A stretch of DNA of 64,000 nucleotides from an uncultured Enterorhabdus sp. GTDB taxonomy: Bacteria > Actinomycetota > Coriobacteriia > Coriobacteriales > Eggerthellaceae. The DNA lies in contig CANSQM010000001.1 of NCBI GenBank assembly GCA_947649205.1, positions 62,001 through 126,000 of the forward strand, read 5' to 3'. Below the pieces are notes generated by a model. The model worked only from the letters and a program-made list of their open reading frames with translations, did not search any database and was not told where the DNA came from. Shown here piece after piece: positions 52,435 through 62,191 of this stretch; within the stretch, counting starts at the first letter, position 1; each line of letters starts with the position of its first letter. Both the position numbers and the translations under genes were made by a program.

Positions 52435-53979
52435 ATGAATAGGAAGCAGGCCTGTGCGACGGAGAGCGGCCCGATGGCGCAGGTGGCGCTCCCGCCGAGG
52501 AAAGAGGCGCCCTCGGCGCGCGGTGCCGCAACTGGGGCTTCCCCCTCGGTGCCGGCAGAGGCTTCTCCGGCGCTTTCGGGCAGTCCGCGGGCGCGACGTC
52601 TCATGATTGCGGTGCTGTTCGCCGGCAATGTGCTGGCCTCGCTCATGCAGTCCATCATGAACGTGGCCCTCGACTACGTGTGCGACGAGTTTCACGTAGG
52701 GCTCTCCGAGGCCAACCTGCTTGTGCTGTGCTACGCGGTGGTGGCCGGCACCGTCATCACCATGGCCGCCTCGCTGCTCCGCCGTTTCGGTCTGCGGCGC
52801 ATTATCGGGTTCGGTCTGGTCATGGCCCTCGCAGGCTCGCTTTTGGGAGCCTTCGCGTGGAACTACCCGTCGCTTCTGGCGGCCCGGCTCGTGCAGGCCG
52901 TCACCACGGGCCTGTTCTTCCCAGTCATCAACGAGGCGCTGCTCGTGCTCTCGCCCAAAGGACGCGCCGGCGTGCTGCTGGCGCTGAACAGCGGCATCAT
53001 CGGCGTGGGCCTGGCGCTGGCGCCGGTGGTGTCGGGCCTGGTCATCACCTATTGGGGCCTGCGGGTGCTGTTCCTCATTCCCGCCGTGCTGGCCGCGATG
53101 CTGCTCGTGGCGGCTGCGCGCATCTTGCGTGACGTCATGCCGCGCGAGCGCCGGCCCATCGACATGGCGAGCGTGGCGCTCAGCTTCATGGGGCTTGCCG
53201 CCTTCATGGTGGGCCTGAACGAGCTGACGCACTTCGGTGCGCCCATGGTGATCCTCATGCTCGGCGGTGTGGCCGTGTGCACCCTGTTCGTGTGGCGCCA
53301 GGGTCGCATTGTGCATCCGCTGCTGGATATGAGCCCCTTCCGCAATCCATTGTTCGCCTTGGGCGAATCGCTCGTGGTGCTCAGCTACATTGCGTCCATG
53401 TACCTCAACCTGCTCATTCCCCTGTATCTGGAGGGCGTGGCCGGCTACACGCCATTCGTCGCTGGCTGCCTGCTGGCCCCGGCTATTCTCTGCTACGCGG
53501 GCTTCTGCTTTATGAGCGGCCGCATTCTGGGGAGACGGGGGGTGTGGCCGCTTGTGCCGGCTGGCTTTATCGTTACCCTGGGGGCGTTCGGCGCCATGGC
53601 CGTGGCGGCCCGATTCGATGCGGCGCTCGCCATGGTGGCCTGCGTGGCCGTGGCCTACGGGAGCATCGGCATCGCGTACCCGGCCATCAAGAGCGTCGAT
53701 TTGGAATCACTCACGCCCGAGCAGTCTTCCAGCGGATCATCCATCCACTCCACGCTGGTACAGATATCGGGCTCGGTCTCGTCAGCCCTGTTCGTGGGCC
53801 TTATGTCGGGCCGGGTGAGTGCGGCGCGGGCCGCAGGGGCCGCGAAGGGCGCGGCCTATGGCGACGGCATCGGCTTCACGCTGTGGATCGCCCTGGCCCT
53901 GCTGGCTGCCGCGAGTGTGCTGGCCGTGGTGTACGCCCGCACGGTGTTCTCCGAAACGAACAGCTTGCGAGCGATGTAG
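52435..53979 (+). CDS. MFS transporter (DHA2-like), paralogue of 45576-46994
   Basis: The 514-residue protein has a long Ala/Ser/Pro-rich cytoplasmic start and then about 13-14 membrane segments; MNVALDYVCDEFHVGLSEAN, SLLRRFGLRRIIGFG and ARLVQAVTTGLFFPV align with the first MFS gene. Its last 14 codons (RTVFSETNSLRAM) are the antisense of the LuxR helix-turn-helix coding sequence, so the natural 3' end was probably lost in a deletion at about 53,940. The start is uncertain among 52396, 52408 and 52435. Confidence 0.88.
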   Translation: MNRKQACATESGPMAQVALPPRKEAPSARGAATGASPSVPAEASPALSGSPRARRLMIAVLFAGNVLASLMQSIMNVALDYVCDEFHVGLSEANLLVLCYAVVAGTVITMAASLLRRFGLRRIIGFGLVMALAGSLLGAFAWNYPSLLAARLVQAVTTGLFFPVINEALLVLSPKGRAGVLLALNSGIIGVGLALAPVVSGLVITYWGLRVLFLIPAVLAAMLLVAAARILRDVMPRERRPIDMASVALSFMGLAAFMVGLNELTHFGAPMVILMLGGVAVCTLFVWRQGRIVHPLLDMSPFRNPLFALGESLVVLSYIASMYLNLLIPLYLEGVAGYTPFVAGCLLAPAILCYAGFCFMSGRILGRRGVWPLVPAGFIVTLGAFGAMAVAARFDAALAMVACVAVAYGSIGIAYPAIKSVDLESLTPEQSSSGSSIHSTLVQISGSVSSALFVGLMSGRVSAARAAGAAKGAAYGDGIGFTLWIALALLAAASVLAVVYARTVFSETNSLRAM

Positions 53980-55351
53980 GTGTGATTGTACCCGCGGCCC
54001 AGATAGTACAGCACCTCCGTTTCCCGTGGGGAGATGCTGTGGGCAGCGGCAAGCTCATCACAGCGTCGGCGGATAAACGTTTCGGGTCGCAGCTCGTCGG
54101 AGGTGCGACCCTGCCGTTCGGTGCGCGTCTCCTGGGCAAGGAAAATGTTAAAGAGTACGAGGTAGGCCGTCAGCAGCACAAGGCACAGGTCGCGGCCCCC
54201 GGTGCCCACCACGTGAATAAGGGTGAGGCCTGCGCCATAGGAGGGGCAGGCAACTGCCAGTCCGCAGAACAGGATAGGTGCGTCGCAGGCGGGGGCGGTC
54301 TGACGGGTGAGCAAAAGCGATTGCCAGGTGAACAGGATGACCAGAGCGAAGCAGGCTTGGGGCACCCACCCTAGCAGATCGCTGGCGAGGCTGCCTGCGG
54401 GGACAACGGCAGGGTAGAGCAGCAGGATGCCCATGACAACGGGGAATCCCAAAATGGCGATACGCTTGCCTTGGGATTCCGTGACGGCGATTCGCAGGGC
54501 GACGATAACGGCGACGGCGGCGACGAGGCAGCCCAGGGGTAGCTCGATCCTTTGGAGATCGAGAGGTCCTGAGACGGCCGTCTGAGATACCACGGGATTC
54601 CAGACAAGGCGTGAATGAACCCCACGATACACGCGGCCGCCAAAGGAAGCCACAGCACGGGCGCGGCATCCTGGGCGGCCTGTCGCCATCCGGCCGGGTT
54701 TCCGGCACTCTCCGGCTCGGCGGCTTCTTCGGCCGGGAGAGAGGGGGTGATGCACCCGTAGGACCCCAAGCAACACGCGGCGAACACCAGCAGGATTGTT
54801 ACCGCGTCGTGGCCAGCCATGATGAAGCGCACGATGCCCGCTGCGGCGATAGCGAGCCCGCCATGGGCCAGGGCGCTTCCCGCCCCGAGCCTCGCGTAGA
54901 CGCGGAACCAGAGTAGTGCGCAGACAGCGATGCCGACGGCGAAGGCGGCCCCTGTCACGGCCATGCTACCCAATGACAAGGGCGCATCGAGGAGGGGCGC
55001 GCCCGTCACGTAGCATCCGGCGAGCAGCACTACAGTCGTGGCCGCAAGCCCTGTGGTCGCTCGGGAGGCCGTAGCTTCCCGAACCATGTGGGCGAGGCGA
55101 ACGATGGGGCCGCCCTGGGATACGTCCGTTTTCCCGGATACGCCGACGGCCCATAGGGCAACCCATGCGATTGAGAGAATGGAGAGCGTTGCGGCCGTCC
55201 ACTGGTTGAATGTCAGCGCAAGCGCGCCGTCCTCCTGGGCCCAGTTGATGCCAGGGGCCCGTAGCACTTCTAGGATCGCCCCCAGAAGCAAGCCCGCGCC
55301 TGCGAGGCGCGGTTGCAGGCGCACGGGCTGACCGCCGCACAAGATGTCCAT
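53930..55351 (-). pseudogene. LuxR-family membrane regulator, frameshifted and C-terminally truncated
   Basis: This gene has the same architecture as the LuxR at 40733. From the ATG at 55351 (GGGAGG site) the membrane part reads to about 54,590 in one frame, then continues (LDLQRIELPLGCLVAAVAVIV) in the minus-one frame to the helix-turn-helix (SISPRETEVLYYLGRGYNHT, RKLFVSENTVRA). At TVRA the recognition helix breaks off and the frame runs into the antisense of the MFS gene, so about 20-25 residues are lost. It cannot make a working regulator unless both features are artefacts. Confidence 0.8.
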
Positions 55352-55731
55352 GCATCTCCCTCCCTGAAGATGTTCGCTCGAGCCCATCTTACTGCAAAGG
55401 AGAGGGTTTCGGTGCGGCCCCGCCGAAAGAAGCTGCTCCTCCTTGTCATTTCTGATCAGGCAAAATGGTGAAATCACCAATTTCAGTGATACGTAGTGTC
55501 CCCATTGAGGACAAAACTCACCGCTCTCAGCGATACCGCCTTGGGGCCGGTTGCCCTAGGGTGATCCTGCGGCATGGCAGATCGGCGATGCCGCTCAGGG
55601 TTTGCCCCGGCAAAGACCTTCGGGACAACGGCTCGGCCGCCTGGCTCGCGACTCCCTCCCACGTGCGTCGCCGGCCGAACCGTGTTCGCGAGGGCGAGCG
55701 GGGGAGGGAATGCAATCGAAAGGAAGAAGCA
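55352..55731. promoter_or_regulatory. Divergent region between LuxR remnant and truncated flavoprotein
   Basis: The 380 bases hold no gene. A palindrome TGGTGA-AA-TCACCA (55466-55479) and a shorter repeat GTCC-N8-GGAC just after are candidate operators of the regulator. The flavoprotein ATG at 55732 has GAAAGGAAG upstream. Confidence 0.35.
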
Positions 55732-57177
55732 ATGACTGAAGATATGTCCCGTCGTAACTTTCTGAAGGGGGCCGCCGCCGGCACCATGGGCGTGGCCGCG
55801 CTCGGTGCACTGGCCGCTTGCTCGCCGGCAGCTCCTGCTGCCGATGCCGCTGCAGCTGGCGCAGCCCCTATGGCTGAGACCGGCGAAAGTTACGATGTGA
55901 TGGCGCAGATGAGCGCGCTCAATCGCAATATGACCGAGGGGGCGGTGGCCGCCACCTCGCCGGAGGACTTCATCGTGAAGGCCGGCGACGGCGCACTGAA
56001 GTTCGCCCCCGGTGGCGACCCGCTGGGCATCACCCCGGCCGATTTCATGACCAACGTGCCCGCGTGGCTCGGCGAGGCGCCTGTCTTCGAGAACGTGACC
56101 GCCGCCGACAGCTGCGACGTGCTTGTCATTGGTGCGGGCAACGCCGGCTCCGTGGCCGCCCTGCGCGCCCAGGAGATGGGGGCGAGCGTCATCCTCGCCG
56201 AGTCCCAGACCTACGATGAGTACGAGGAATATGCCTGCGACATGGCCTGCTACAACTCGAAGCTGTTCCTGGAGAACGGGTCGGATCCAGTGGATCCCAT
56301 CGAGGTCATGAACGAGTACATCCGCCTGGCGCTGGGCCACTGCAACAACAAGATTGTGCGCGATTACGCCTTCCGTTCCGGCGAGATGCTCGACTGGATG
56401 GTGGACAACTACATTCCCGCCGACATTACCGCGAAGCACGCTAAGAACCACAACGTGAAGGGCAATGCCAACTTCTCCGGCGAATGCGCGGGCAAAAAGT
56501 CGTTCCGTGGTATGACCCAGTGGCGTGATGAGGCCTCCAATGTGAACATGTGGCCCTATGTCATTCGCGAGTTGCACAAGGGTCTTGAAGGCAAGGGCGG
56601 CAAGATGGCGTGGGGCTACCAGGCGGTCTCGCTCGTGCAGGGCGCTGATGGCACCGTGACCGGCGCCATCTTCAAGGATATCGACGGCAACTACCAGCAG
56701 ATCGACGCGAGGGCTGTCATCGTGTGCGCCGGTGGTTACGGCGGCAATCCCGACATGCGCCTCGATCTGAGCGACAGTATGCGGAACCTAGCGTGGGCCT
56801 ATGGGGCCGACCGCACCGATGCCACGGCCATCGGCGGCATGGGCCGCGACGGATCAGGCATTCGCATGATCATGTGGGCCGGGGGCACTATGGAGGCGGG
56901 TCCGCGCGCCGGCATGTCCATCGGCAAGAACGGCGCCCCCGGCTTCGCCTTCGGCGGCGTGTGGCCGCTGTTCGGGCCCGAGGGCAAGCGCCTGTGCAAC
57001 GAGTCCATGTACAAGTTCGGCACCAACGGGCACTTGGATACGCTGCCCGACGATCAGCTGCTGGTGAACGTCACCGATGCCAACTGGGAGGAATACCTGT
57101 CCTACCAGGGCTACGGCCATGAGACCATGGACCGCTCCGCAGGCGAACAGGGATGTGCTGCGCGTCCTGCCCAATAG
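55732..57177 (+). pseudogene. Tat-signal FAD-dependent oxidoreductase, C-terminally truncated
   Basis: The 481-codon frame has a twin-arginine signal (SRRNFLKG, Arg7-8) with lipobox LAAC (Cys31), an N-terminal extra domain, the FAD-binding VIGAGNAGSVAALRA (about 132-146) and GGYGGNPDMRLD. It stops after GYGHETMDRSAGEQG, about 100-120 residues before the usual end (typical length 560-600), so the C-terminal half of the FAD fold with the ATP-like capping and catalytic residues is missing. It lies just upstream of a HemN-like remnant; the loss may be one deletion. Confidence 0.7.
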
Positions 57178-57241
57178 GGAGCGGTGTCGTCTTGCGATGG
57201 CCCGCTCCCCTCGATGCTGACAACCCCGAGGGAGGATTATC

Positions 57242-58164
57242 ATGCAAGATGTGGTGATGCAGCTGAATGTGCCGCTGTGCCTGCGTCGCGAGAAATGGGA
57301 TGGCCGACCACTCGTAGAGGGCTGGAACAGCGCGCGGGCCCACGAGTACCTGGTTGCCCTTCAGCGGGAGCTGACGGCTAATGCCGAGGAATTCTCCGAC
57401 TGCCGCATCGTCGCTGTGCGCTGGGGTGGCGGTTTGGCTTCCATGGCGAATGCGCAGGATGTTTCCGATACCATGCATCTTGTGCGCGAGCGATATACGA
57501 CGGCCGATGATGTACCAGTTACCTTGGAGGCATCCACCAGCAATATCTCCGGAGCTTCGATGCCTTTTTCAAGCGGGCCGGCATCACTCGGTTCGACTTC
57601 GAGATGATGCAGCCGACTCCCATGGCGTTTTCCCGCGTGAACCGCACCGATCATTTGGGTGATCTGAACTTGGTGGCGGATTACTTCCTCAAGGCCTACG
57701 CCACCGACTTGCTCGGTATGGTGCTGCTCTATGGGTATGGGGCTGCCGATAGGCGCGCCTTCCGCCAGTCGATCACGGCTTTTCTTTGTGGCAATGCTTC
57801 CCATCTGCGCTTGGTTCGGGCCGCAGGCCCCGACGCCCTGGGTGAGAGAGGGGCGGCTACTCAGCTTGCTGCAGCGGTGGAGCGGTTGGAAGATGCGGGT
57901 TTTCACCAGTATGTGCCGCTTCACTTTGCTCGCTTAGACAAGGAGGATCGCTTCGCTCTTCTCACGGGAGGACGTTATAGCGACGGTGGCTTGATCGGGG
58001 CCGGGGAAGGAGGCTCCAAACTTCCAGTGCCCGTACTTGCCTTCGGACTGCGCGCCGAGACCGTCATAGATGGCGTAGTGGCACGCAATACAGGCGACTT
58101 TGGCCGCTACTGCGCCTGTGCGGGTGATTTCGCCGCCATCACCGAATCGGTAACGCAGATCTAG
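57242..58164 (+). pseudogene. HemN-like (coproporphyrinogen III oxidase-like) gene, frameshifted, with incomplete radical SAM cluster motif
   Basis: The first frame (57242-57607) has VRWGGGLASMANAQDV and VTLEASTSNISG, like HemN GGGTPS and VTxEANP; after the T5 run at 57565-57569 the sequence continues in the minus-one frame (FFKRAGITRFDFEMMQ, then YFLKAYATDLLGMVLLYGYG) to 58164. At the radical SAM site only the first Cys is kept (Cys13); the second and third positions are Glu17 and Asp20. It cannot hold a normal 4Fe-4S cluster, so it was non-standard before the frameshift. GGGAGGA precedes the ATG. Confidence 0.65.
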
Positions 58165-58216
58165 CGGCACCATACAGCCGCTTTCCGCGCCGCCTGCGGG
58201 CGGTGCCAGCCTACCG

Positions 58217-58234
58217 GTAACGCAAGTGAGAACC
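58217..58234. repeat. 18-nt intergenic motif, copy 2
   Basis: Identical to 52276-52293 (GTAACGCAAGTGAGAACC), in the gap between the HemN-like remnant and the HipA-like gene. Confidence 0.7.
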
Positions 58235-58355
58235 GGGTTGCCGCAACTCGCAACCTGCCCGAGCGGGGTCTCCGAGGTCGCGTCATCGTAAGGGGATATC
58301 CGAAGCCCGAGGCGGGAACCGCCGGCTGAAGGGCGGCTGTGGTAGAATCGCTTCC

Positions 58356-59555
58356 ATGAGAGAACGGCGGACATACCACATCAAGCTGTACGATCGGCCT
58401 TTGGCTCAGTTCCAGTTCGCCCCCACGCTCACGGGCTTTCGCGCCGAATGCCTGGAAGTTGATTCCAGCGCTCTGTCTCTGCTTCCGCTCAATCTGGCTC
58501 AAGTTCAGAATGATATAGAGCTGGTCCGATTCCTGGAGAGCCGTCGCATTCCCAAGGGGCGAGCGTATTTGGAAGAGGTGCTGCGCCCCTACGGCCTGGC
58601 CCCCTCGGACACGAAGGGCATCATCGACCTATCCCGGGGCGTGTCGGTCAACGATGCCTATTCTGTGGTGCCTGCCGACGATGATATTCCCTACAGTCAG
58701 TATAACTTGTTCGACAATGCATTCGACGAGGTGTTGCAGGTCATTGCTTATACGGGCGTCATCCCGCGGGGTGTGGTGGGGGCGGGGCGTCCCTCTGACC
58801 TCACGCCATCGGGGGCCTTTCCCAAAACCTGGCGGCAAATCGACGGCTCGCTGGTGCTCTACAAGGCCGGCGCGGCCTCCGCCGCGCCTAACTACGGGCG
58901 CGAACCCTATGCCGAGCAGCTGGCCTGGCAGGTGGCGCGAGCGGGCGGTTTCAATGCCGTGGCCTATGAGCTTGCGGAATGGCAGGGCAAGGTTTGCTCT
59001 ACCTGTGCATTGTTCAACAGTCCAGATGTGGCCTATGTTCCCTTCGAGCTGTGCCTGCCCTCCGACCTCATTCAGCTTTGCGATTTCGAGATGGCCCTGG
59101 CCTACTTTGCCGATCTAGGGGAGACGGCCGCGGAGAGCTTCCGATCCATGGCGGTGTTCGATTCGCTTGTGGCCAACACCGATCGCCATAGCGGCAATTT
59201 CGGCGTGCTGCGCGACAACCATACTGGAGAAGTGCTGGCCATGGCGCCCCTGTTCGACCACAATGTGTCGCTGTTCTCCCGTGACTTCGACGAGCAGCTC
59301 GTTGTGGCCGATCTGCTGGCGCGACTGGAGGAAAGCCCCGGCATCATGGACGCAACGCTGGCCTGGCAGGGGGCGGCCATGATGGGGGACGCTCAGCGCG
59401 CCCAGGTGGAGCGACTGGTCGATTTCGCCTTCGACGGCACCGACTTCATTGAGGCCTACCGTGCTAACCATCCCGAGGGAAAGACGGTCAGCGAGCGGCG
59501 GTTGGCCGCTTTGGGCGGCTTTGTGCGCGCTCGCGCCCTTCAGCTGCTGGGATAG
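58356..59555 (+). CDS. HipA-like kinase-domain protein
   Basis: The 399-residue protein has a HipA/CtkA-like kinase core: FDSLVANTDRHSGNFGVL (catalytic Asp and Asn, about 269-286) and PLFDHNVSLF (metal-binding Asp). The N-terminal 150 residues are not recognisable as the HipA N-domain. It may phosphorylate a tRNA synthetase-like target or another protein. No HipB-type antitoxin gene precedes it. The ribosome-binding site before the ATG is weak. Confidence 0.75.
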   Translation: MRERRTYHIKLYDRPLAQFQFAPTLTGFRAECLEVDSSALSLLPLNLAQVQNDIELVRFLESRRIPKGRAYLEEVLRPYGLAPSDTKGIIDLSRGVSVNDAYSVVPADDDIPYSQYNLFDNAFDEVLQVIAYTGVIPRGVVGAGRPSDLTPSGAFPKTWRQIDGSLVLYKAGAASAAPNYGREPYAEQLAWQVARAGGFNAVAYELAEWQGKVCSTCALFNSPDVAYVPFELCLPSDLIQLCDFEMALAYFADLGETAAESFRSMAVFDSLVANTDRHSGNFGVLRDNHTGEVLAMAPLFDHNVSLFSRDFDEQLVVADLLARLEESPGIMDATLAWQGAAMMGDAQRAQVERLVDFAFDGTDFIEAYRANHPEGKTVSERRLAALGGFVRARALQLLG

Positions 59556-59581
59556 GCGCGGCCCGTCTTCCCCGGCCTCCC

Positions 59582-61123
59582 TTAGCCCAAGAACAGCAGG
59601 TTCAGAGCCACGTTCAGGATGAACAGGCCGACGATGATGAGGGCGAACAGCCCGATGCGCCGGGTGTCTCCCACAGCCAGGCCCGTGCGCCGGTCAGTGG
59701 GGTAGCGCTCGGGGTTCTCCTTCGCCAGGCCGCCGTAGATCTTCTTGAAGACGATGTAGGCCGCCACGCCCGAGGCGAGGAACGCCACGGTGGCGAAGAA
59801 GTTCGCCACGGGGTTCAGGCACAGGGTGAAGGTGGCGATGCCGAAGGCCAAAGCCGAGTACAGGCGCACGCCCACCTTCCCGCCGCCGATGACGTACATG
59901 TCGGCCGGGCGCTTCTCCACCGGGTACATCTTGCGCAGGCGCAGCACGATGAAACCGAGGAACATGTAGCGGGCCAGGATGAAGATGATGTTCATCTCGA
60001 TGATGGTGGTGAAGTCGAACTGCGAGAAGACGAGCGACGAGGCGGCGATGGTGAGCACGCCCACGTAGGGGCTGCGGCCGGCCTTGTCCACCTTGCGGAT
60101 GAATTTGGGGAACAGGTTGTCCTCCGACAGCACCCAGAAGCTGCGTGAGCCGCTGGCCAGGTAGGTGTTGTAGATGGTGCACTGGCTCATGATGGCGATG
60201 ACGAGGAACAGCACCACGCCCGAGTGGCCGAGCACCGTGGAGAAGATGGTGCCGTAGCCGAGCACGTCGGCCGAGAAGCCGCCGTCGATGCCCCATTCGG
60301 TCCAGGAGCCGGCCGGGTAGGCGGCCAGGCAGGCCAGGGTGGGCAGGATATAGGACAGGGCGATGAGCGGCAGGGCGATGCGGAACCCCTTGGCCACGTT
60401 GCGGGAGTCCTCGTATTCCCCGGACATAGCGGCGATGCACTCGTAGCCGCAGTACATCCAGATGCCGATGCTGAGGGATTCCACCAAACACCCCATGGGG
60501 GCCTCGGGGGTGGCGAAGATGGGGTCGAAGGGGTTGGTCTGCCAGTTGATGAGGCCGAAGACCACGGCCATGCCGAACACGATGAGGATGAGCACCGAGA
60601 AGAAGGCGCTGATGCGCTCCACCTCGATGAGGCCCACGAGGTTGACCACGGTGAAGCAGCCCACCACGAGCAGCTTCACCACGAAGGTGCCCTCGTCGTT
60701 GAGGGAGAGCAACTGGGAGGTGTAGCCGCCTACCATGGCGATGTAGGCACCCGAGGAGATGTAGGTGTCCATGGAGGTCCACCAGCCGGCCTGGAAGCCC
60801 CAGAACTCCCCGAAGGTCTCCTTAGCCCAGGCGTAGATGCCGCCCTCCCGGGGCAGGATGGCGTTGGCCTCGGCCACCAGCCGGCTGATGGGCCGTGCCC
60901 ACACGAAGGGCAGCACCATGAGGATGATGAGGGTGAGGCCCGGGCCGGCGGCGGGGATGATCTCCTCGATGCCGAAGGCGCCGGCCGACACGAGGCAGAA
61001 CAGCATGAAGGCGATGCCGATGGCGCTGATATTGGTCTTACGCAGATTGCCGATGGACCCGGCAGGCGGGGTCGGCGGGAAGAGATCCTGTTCTCCGGCA
61101 GGAAGCGAGTTGTTGGCGGCCAA
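59582..61123 (-). CDS. Amino acid permease (APC superfamily)
   Basis: The 513-residue protein has twelve or so membrane segments with the APC pattern: NISAIGIAFMLFCLVSAGAFGIEEI, ANAILPREGGIYAWAKETFG, FGFMAVVF-like segment and SGEYEDSRNVAKGFRIALP. It would import an amino acid, perhaps glutamate or a polyamine-like compound. The best start is a TTG at 61123 with AAGGGGG upstream; an ATG at 61240 would add 39 unlikely residues. Confidence 0.85.
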   Translation of the reverse strand: MAANNSLPAGEQDLFPPTPPAGSIGNLRKTNISAIGIAFMLFCLVSAGAFGIEEIIPAAGPGLTLIILMVLPFVWARPISRLVAEANAILPREGGIYAWAKETFGEFWGFQAGWWTSMDTYISSGAYIAMVGGYTSQLLSLNDEGTFVVKLLVVGCFTVVNLVGLIEVERISAFFSVLILIVFGMAVVFGLINWQTNPFDPIFATPEAPMGCLVESLSIGIWMYCGYECIAAMSGEYEDSRNVAKGFRIALPLIALSYILPTLACLAAYPAGSWTEWGIDGGFSADVLGYGTIFSTVLGHSGVVLFLVIAIMSQCTIYNTYLASGSRSFWVLSEDNLFPKFIRKVDKAGRSPYVGVLTIAASSLVFSQFDFTTIIEMNIIFILARYMFLGFIVLRLRKMYPVEKRPADMYVIGGGKVGVRLYSALAFGIATFTLCLNPVANFFATVAFLASGVAAYIVFKKIYGGLAKENPERYPTDRRTGLAVGDTRRIGLFALIIVGLFILNVALNLLFLG

Positions 61124-61300
61124 GCGCGAACCACCCCCTTGAAGGCTCGGCAATAGATGCGGATTGCAGTGTAGTTCATTCCCCGCGGGCCCGTGGGCGC
61201 AGGGCCGCGGGGGCGGCAAGCGGATAAAGGGGGGCGGCATGCGCCGCCGTGGGGCGGTTCCCGTTGGGTGGTGATGACGGGAACGAGGACGGATTCTTCC

Positions 61301-61876
61301 CTAGGGAATGGTGACGAACATGGTGTCGTTGATGATGCAGGCGTCGCCGTCGGCGAGCTTCTCACGCTTGAGGGGCAGCCCGTCGTTGCCGAGGAAGCCC
61401 TCGTAGAAGAGCTCTTCGCCGGCGAAGAGATAGTCCACATCGATGTCCTCGATGCGGCGGCCGAGCAGGATGCTGCGGAAGTCCAGGGCGAGGAAGGCCC
61501 CGATGAGACCCTCGGCCTCGGCCAGCGCTTCGGGGGCAAAAGCGCCGAAGGGGAAGGGATCGCCGCCGGGTTGGCCGGCCCGCAGCAGGTACAGATCGTC
61601 GGCGGTGCAGGCGTAGTCGAGGCGCAGGGTGCTGTCGGTGGGGAAGCCGAGGGCCCGGCGCACGGCCACTTCGGCGGCGGAGGGGCTGTCCGGGTGCATG
61701 ACGAGGGTGCCGAAGTAGACGGCGAGGCTGAAGCTGAGCTCGCCGGTGGCGGGGTCCTCGCCGGTCCATGCGGCCGCGGACACGCGATTGCCCACGCGGT
61801 CGAACAGGAGCTGCACCTGGGCGCACTCCGGCGGTACGACGAAGTAGGGGCGATTGAAGATATCGTTGTAGCTCAT
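61301..61876 (-). CDS. Hypothetical acidic protein
   Basis: I do not recognise this 191-residue acidic soluble protein (start MSYNDIFNRPYFVVPP, containing GEELFYEGFLGNDGLPLK). A GGGAGGA site precedes the ATG. It lies after fbp on the same strand and before the permease; no known domain, signal peptide or catalytic motif is visible. Confidence 0.65.
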   Translation of the reverse strand: MSYNDIFNRPYFVVPPECAQVQLLFDRVGNRVSAAAWTGEDPATGELSFSLAVYFGTLVMHPDSPSAAEVAVRRALGFPTDSTLRLDYACTADDLYLLRAGQPGGDPFPFGAFAPEALAEAEGLIGAFLALDFRSILLGRRIEDIDVDYLFAGEELFYEGFLGNDGLPLKREKLADGDACIINDTMFVTIP

Positions 61877-62191
61877 GGTGTCCTCCCGGGGGCGAGGGCT
61901 CGCGACCGCAGGGCGACGGCGCCCGACGGACGGGCGGGGTGCTCGGCGTGTTTCTCTGATGCTTCTACCATAGCGCAGCGCGGCGACGAAAGAAATAGTC
62001 GCAATAGTCCCATTTTCGGAATTTCGGACTGATTCAGGAAAAAGAGCGGCCCCGTCGGCATCGACGGGGCCGCAAGGGGCCGGGGATGGTGCGGGGCCGC
62101 GACACCGGATCGCCGGGGCCGAGCGACGCTGCGGGCGGCCTTGGCGCGGGCCCGCGATCGGGCGTCGCCGGGCTGCGCCGCTGGCTCCCGC
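61877..62191. other. Intergenic region between fbp and the hypothetical gene
   Basis: These 315 bases contain the fbp terminator at 62046-62073 and otherwise no gene. GC-rich flanks carry further short hairpins. Confidence 0.5.
62046..62073 (-). terminator. Intrinsic terminator of fbp
   Basis: GCGGCCCCGTCG and its exact complement form a 12-bp stem with a 4-base loop. On the minus strand TCTTTTTCC follows, a good U-tract. Confidence 0.85.
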
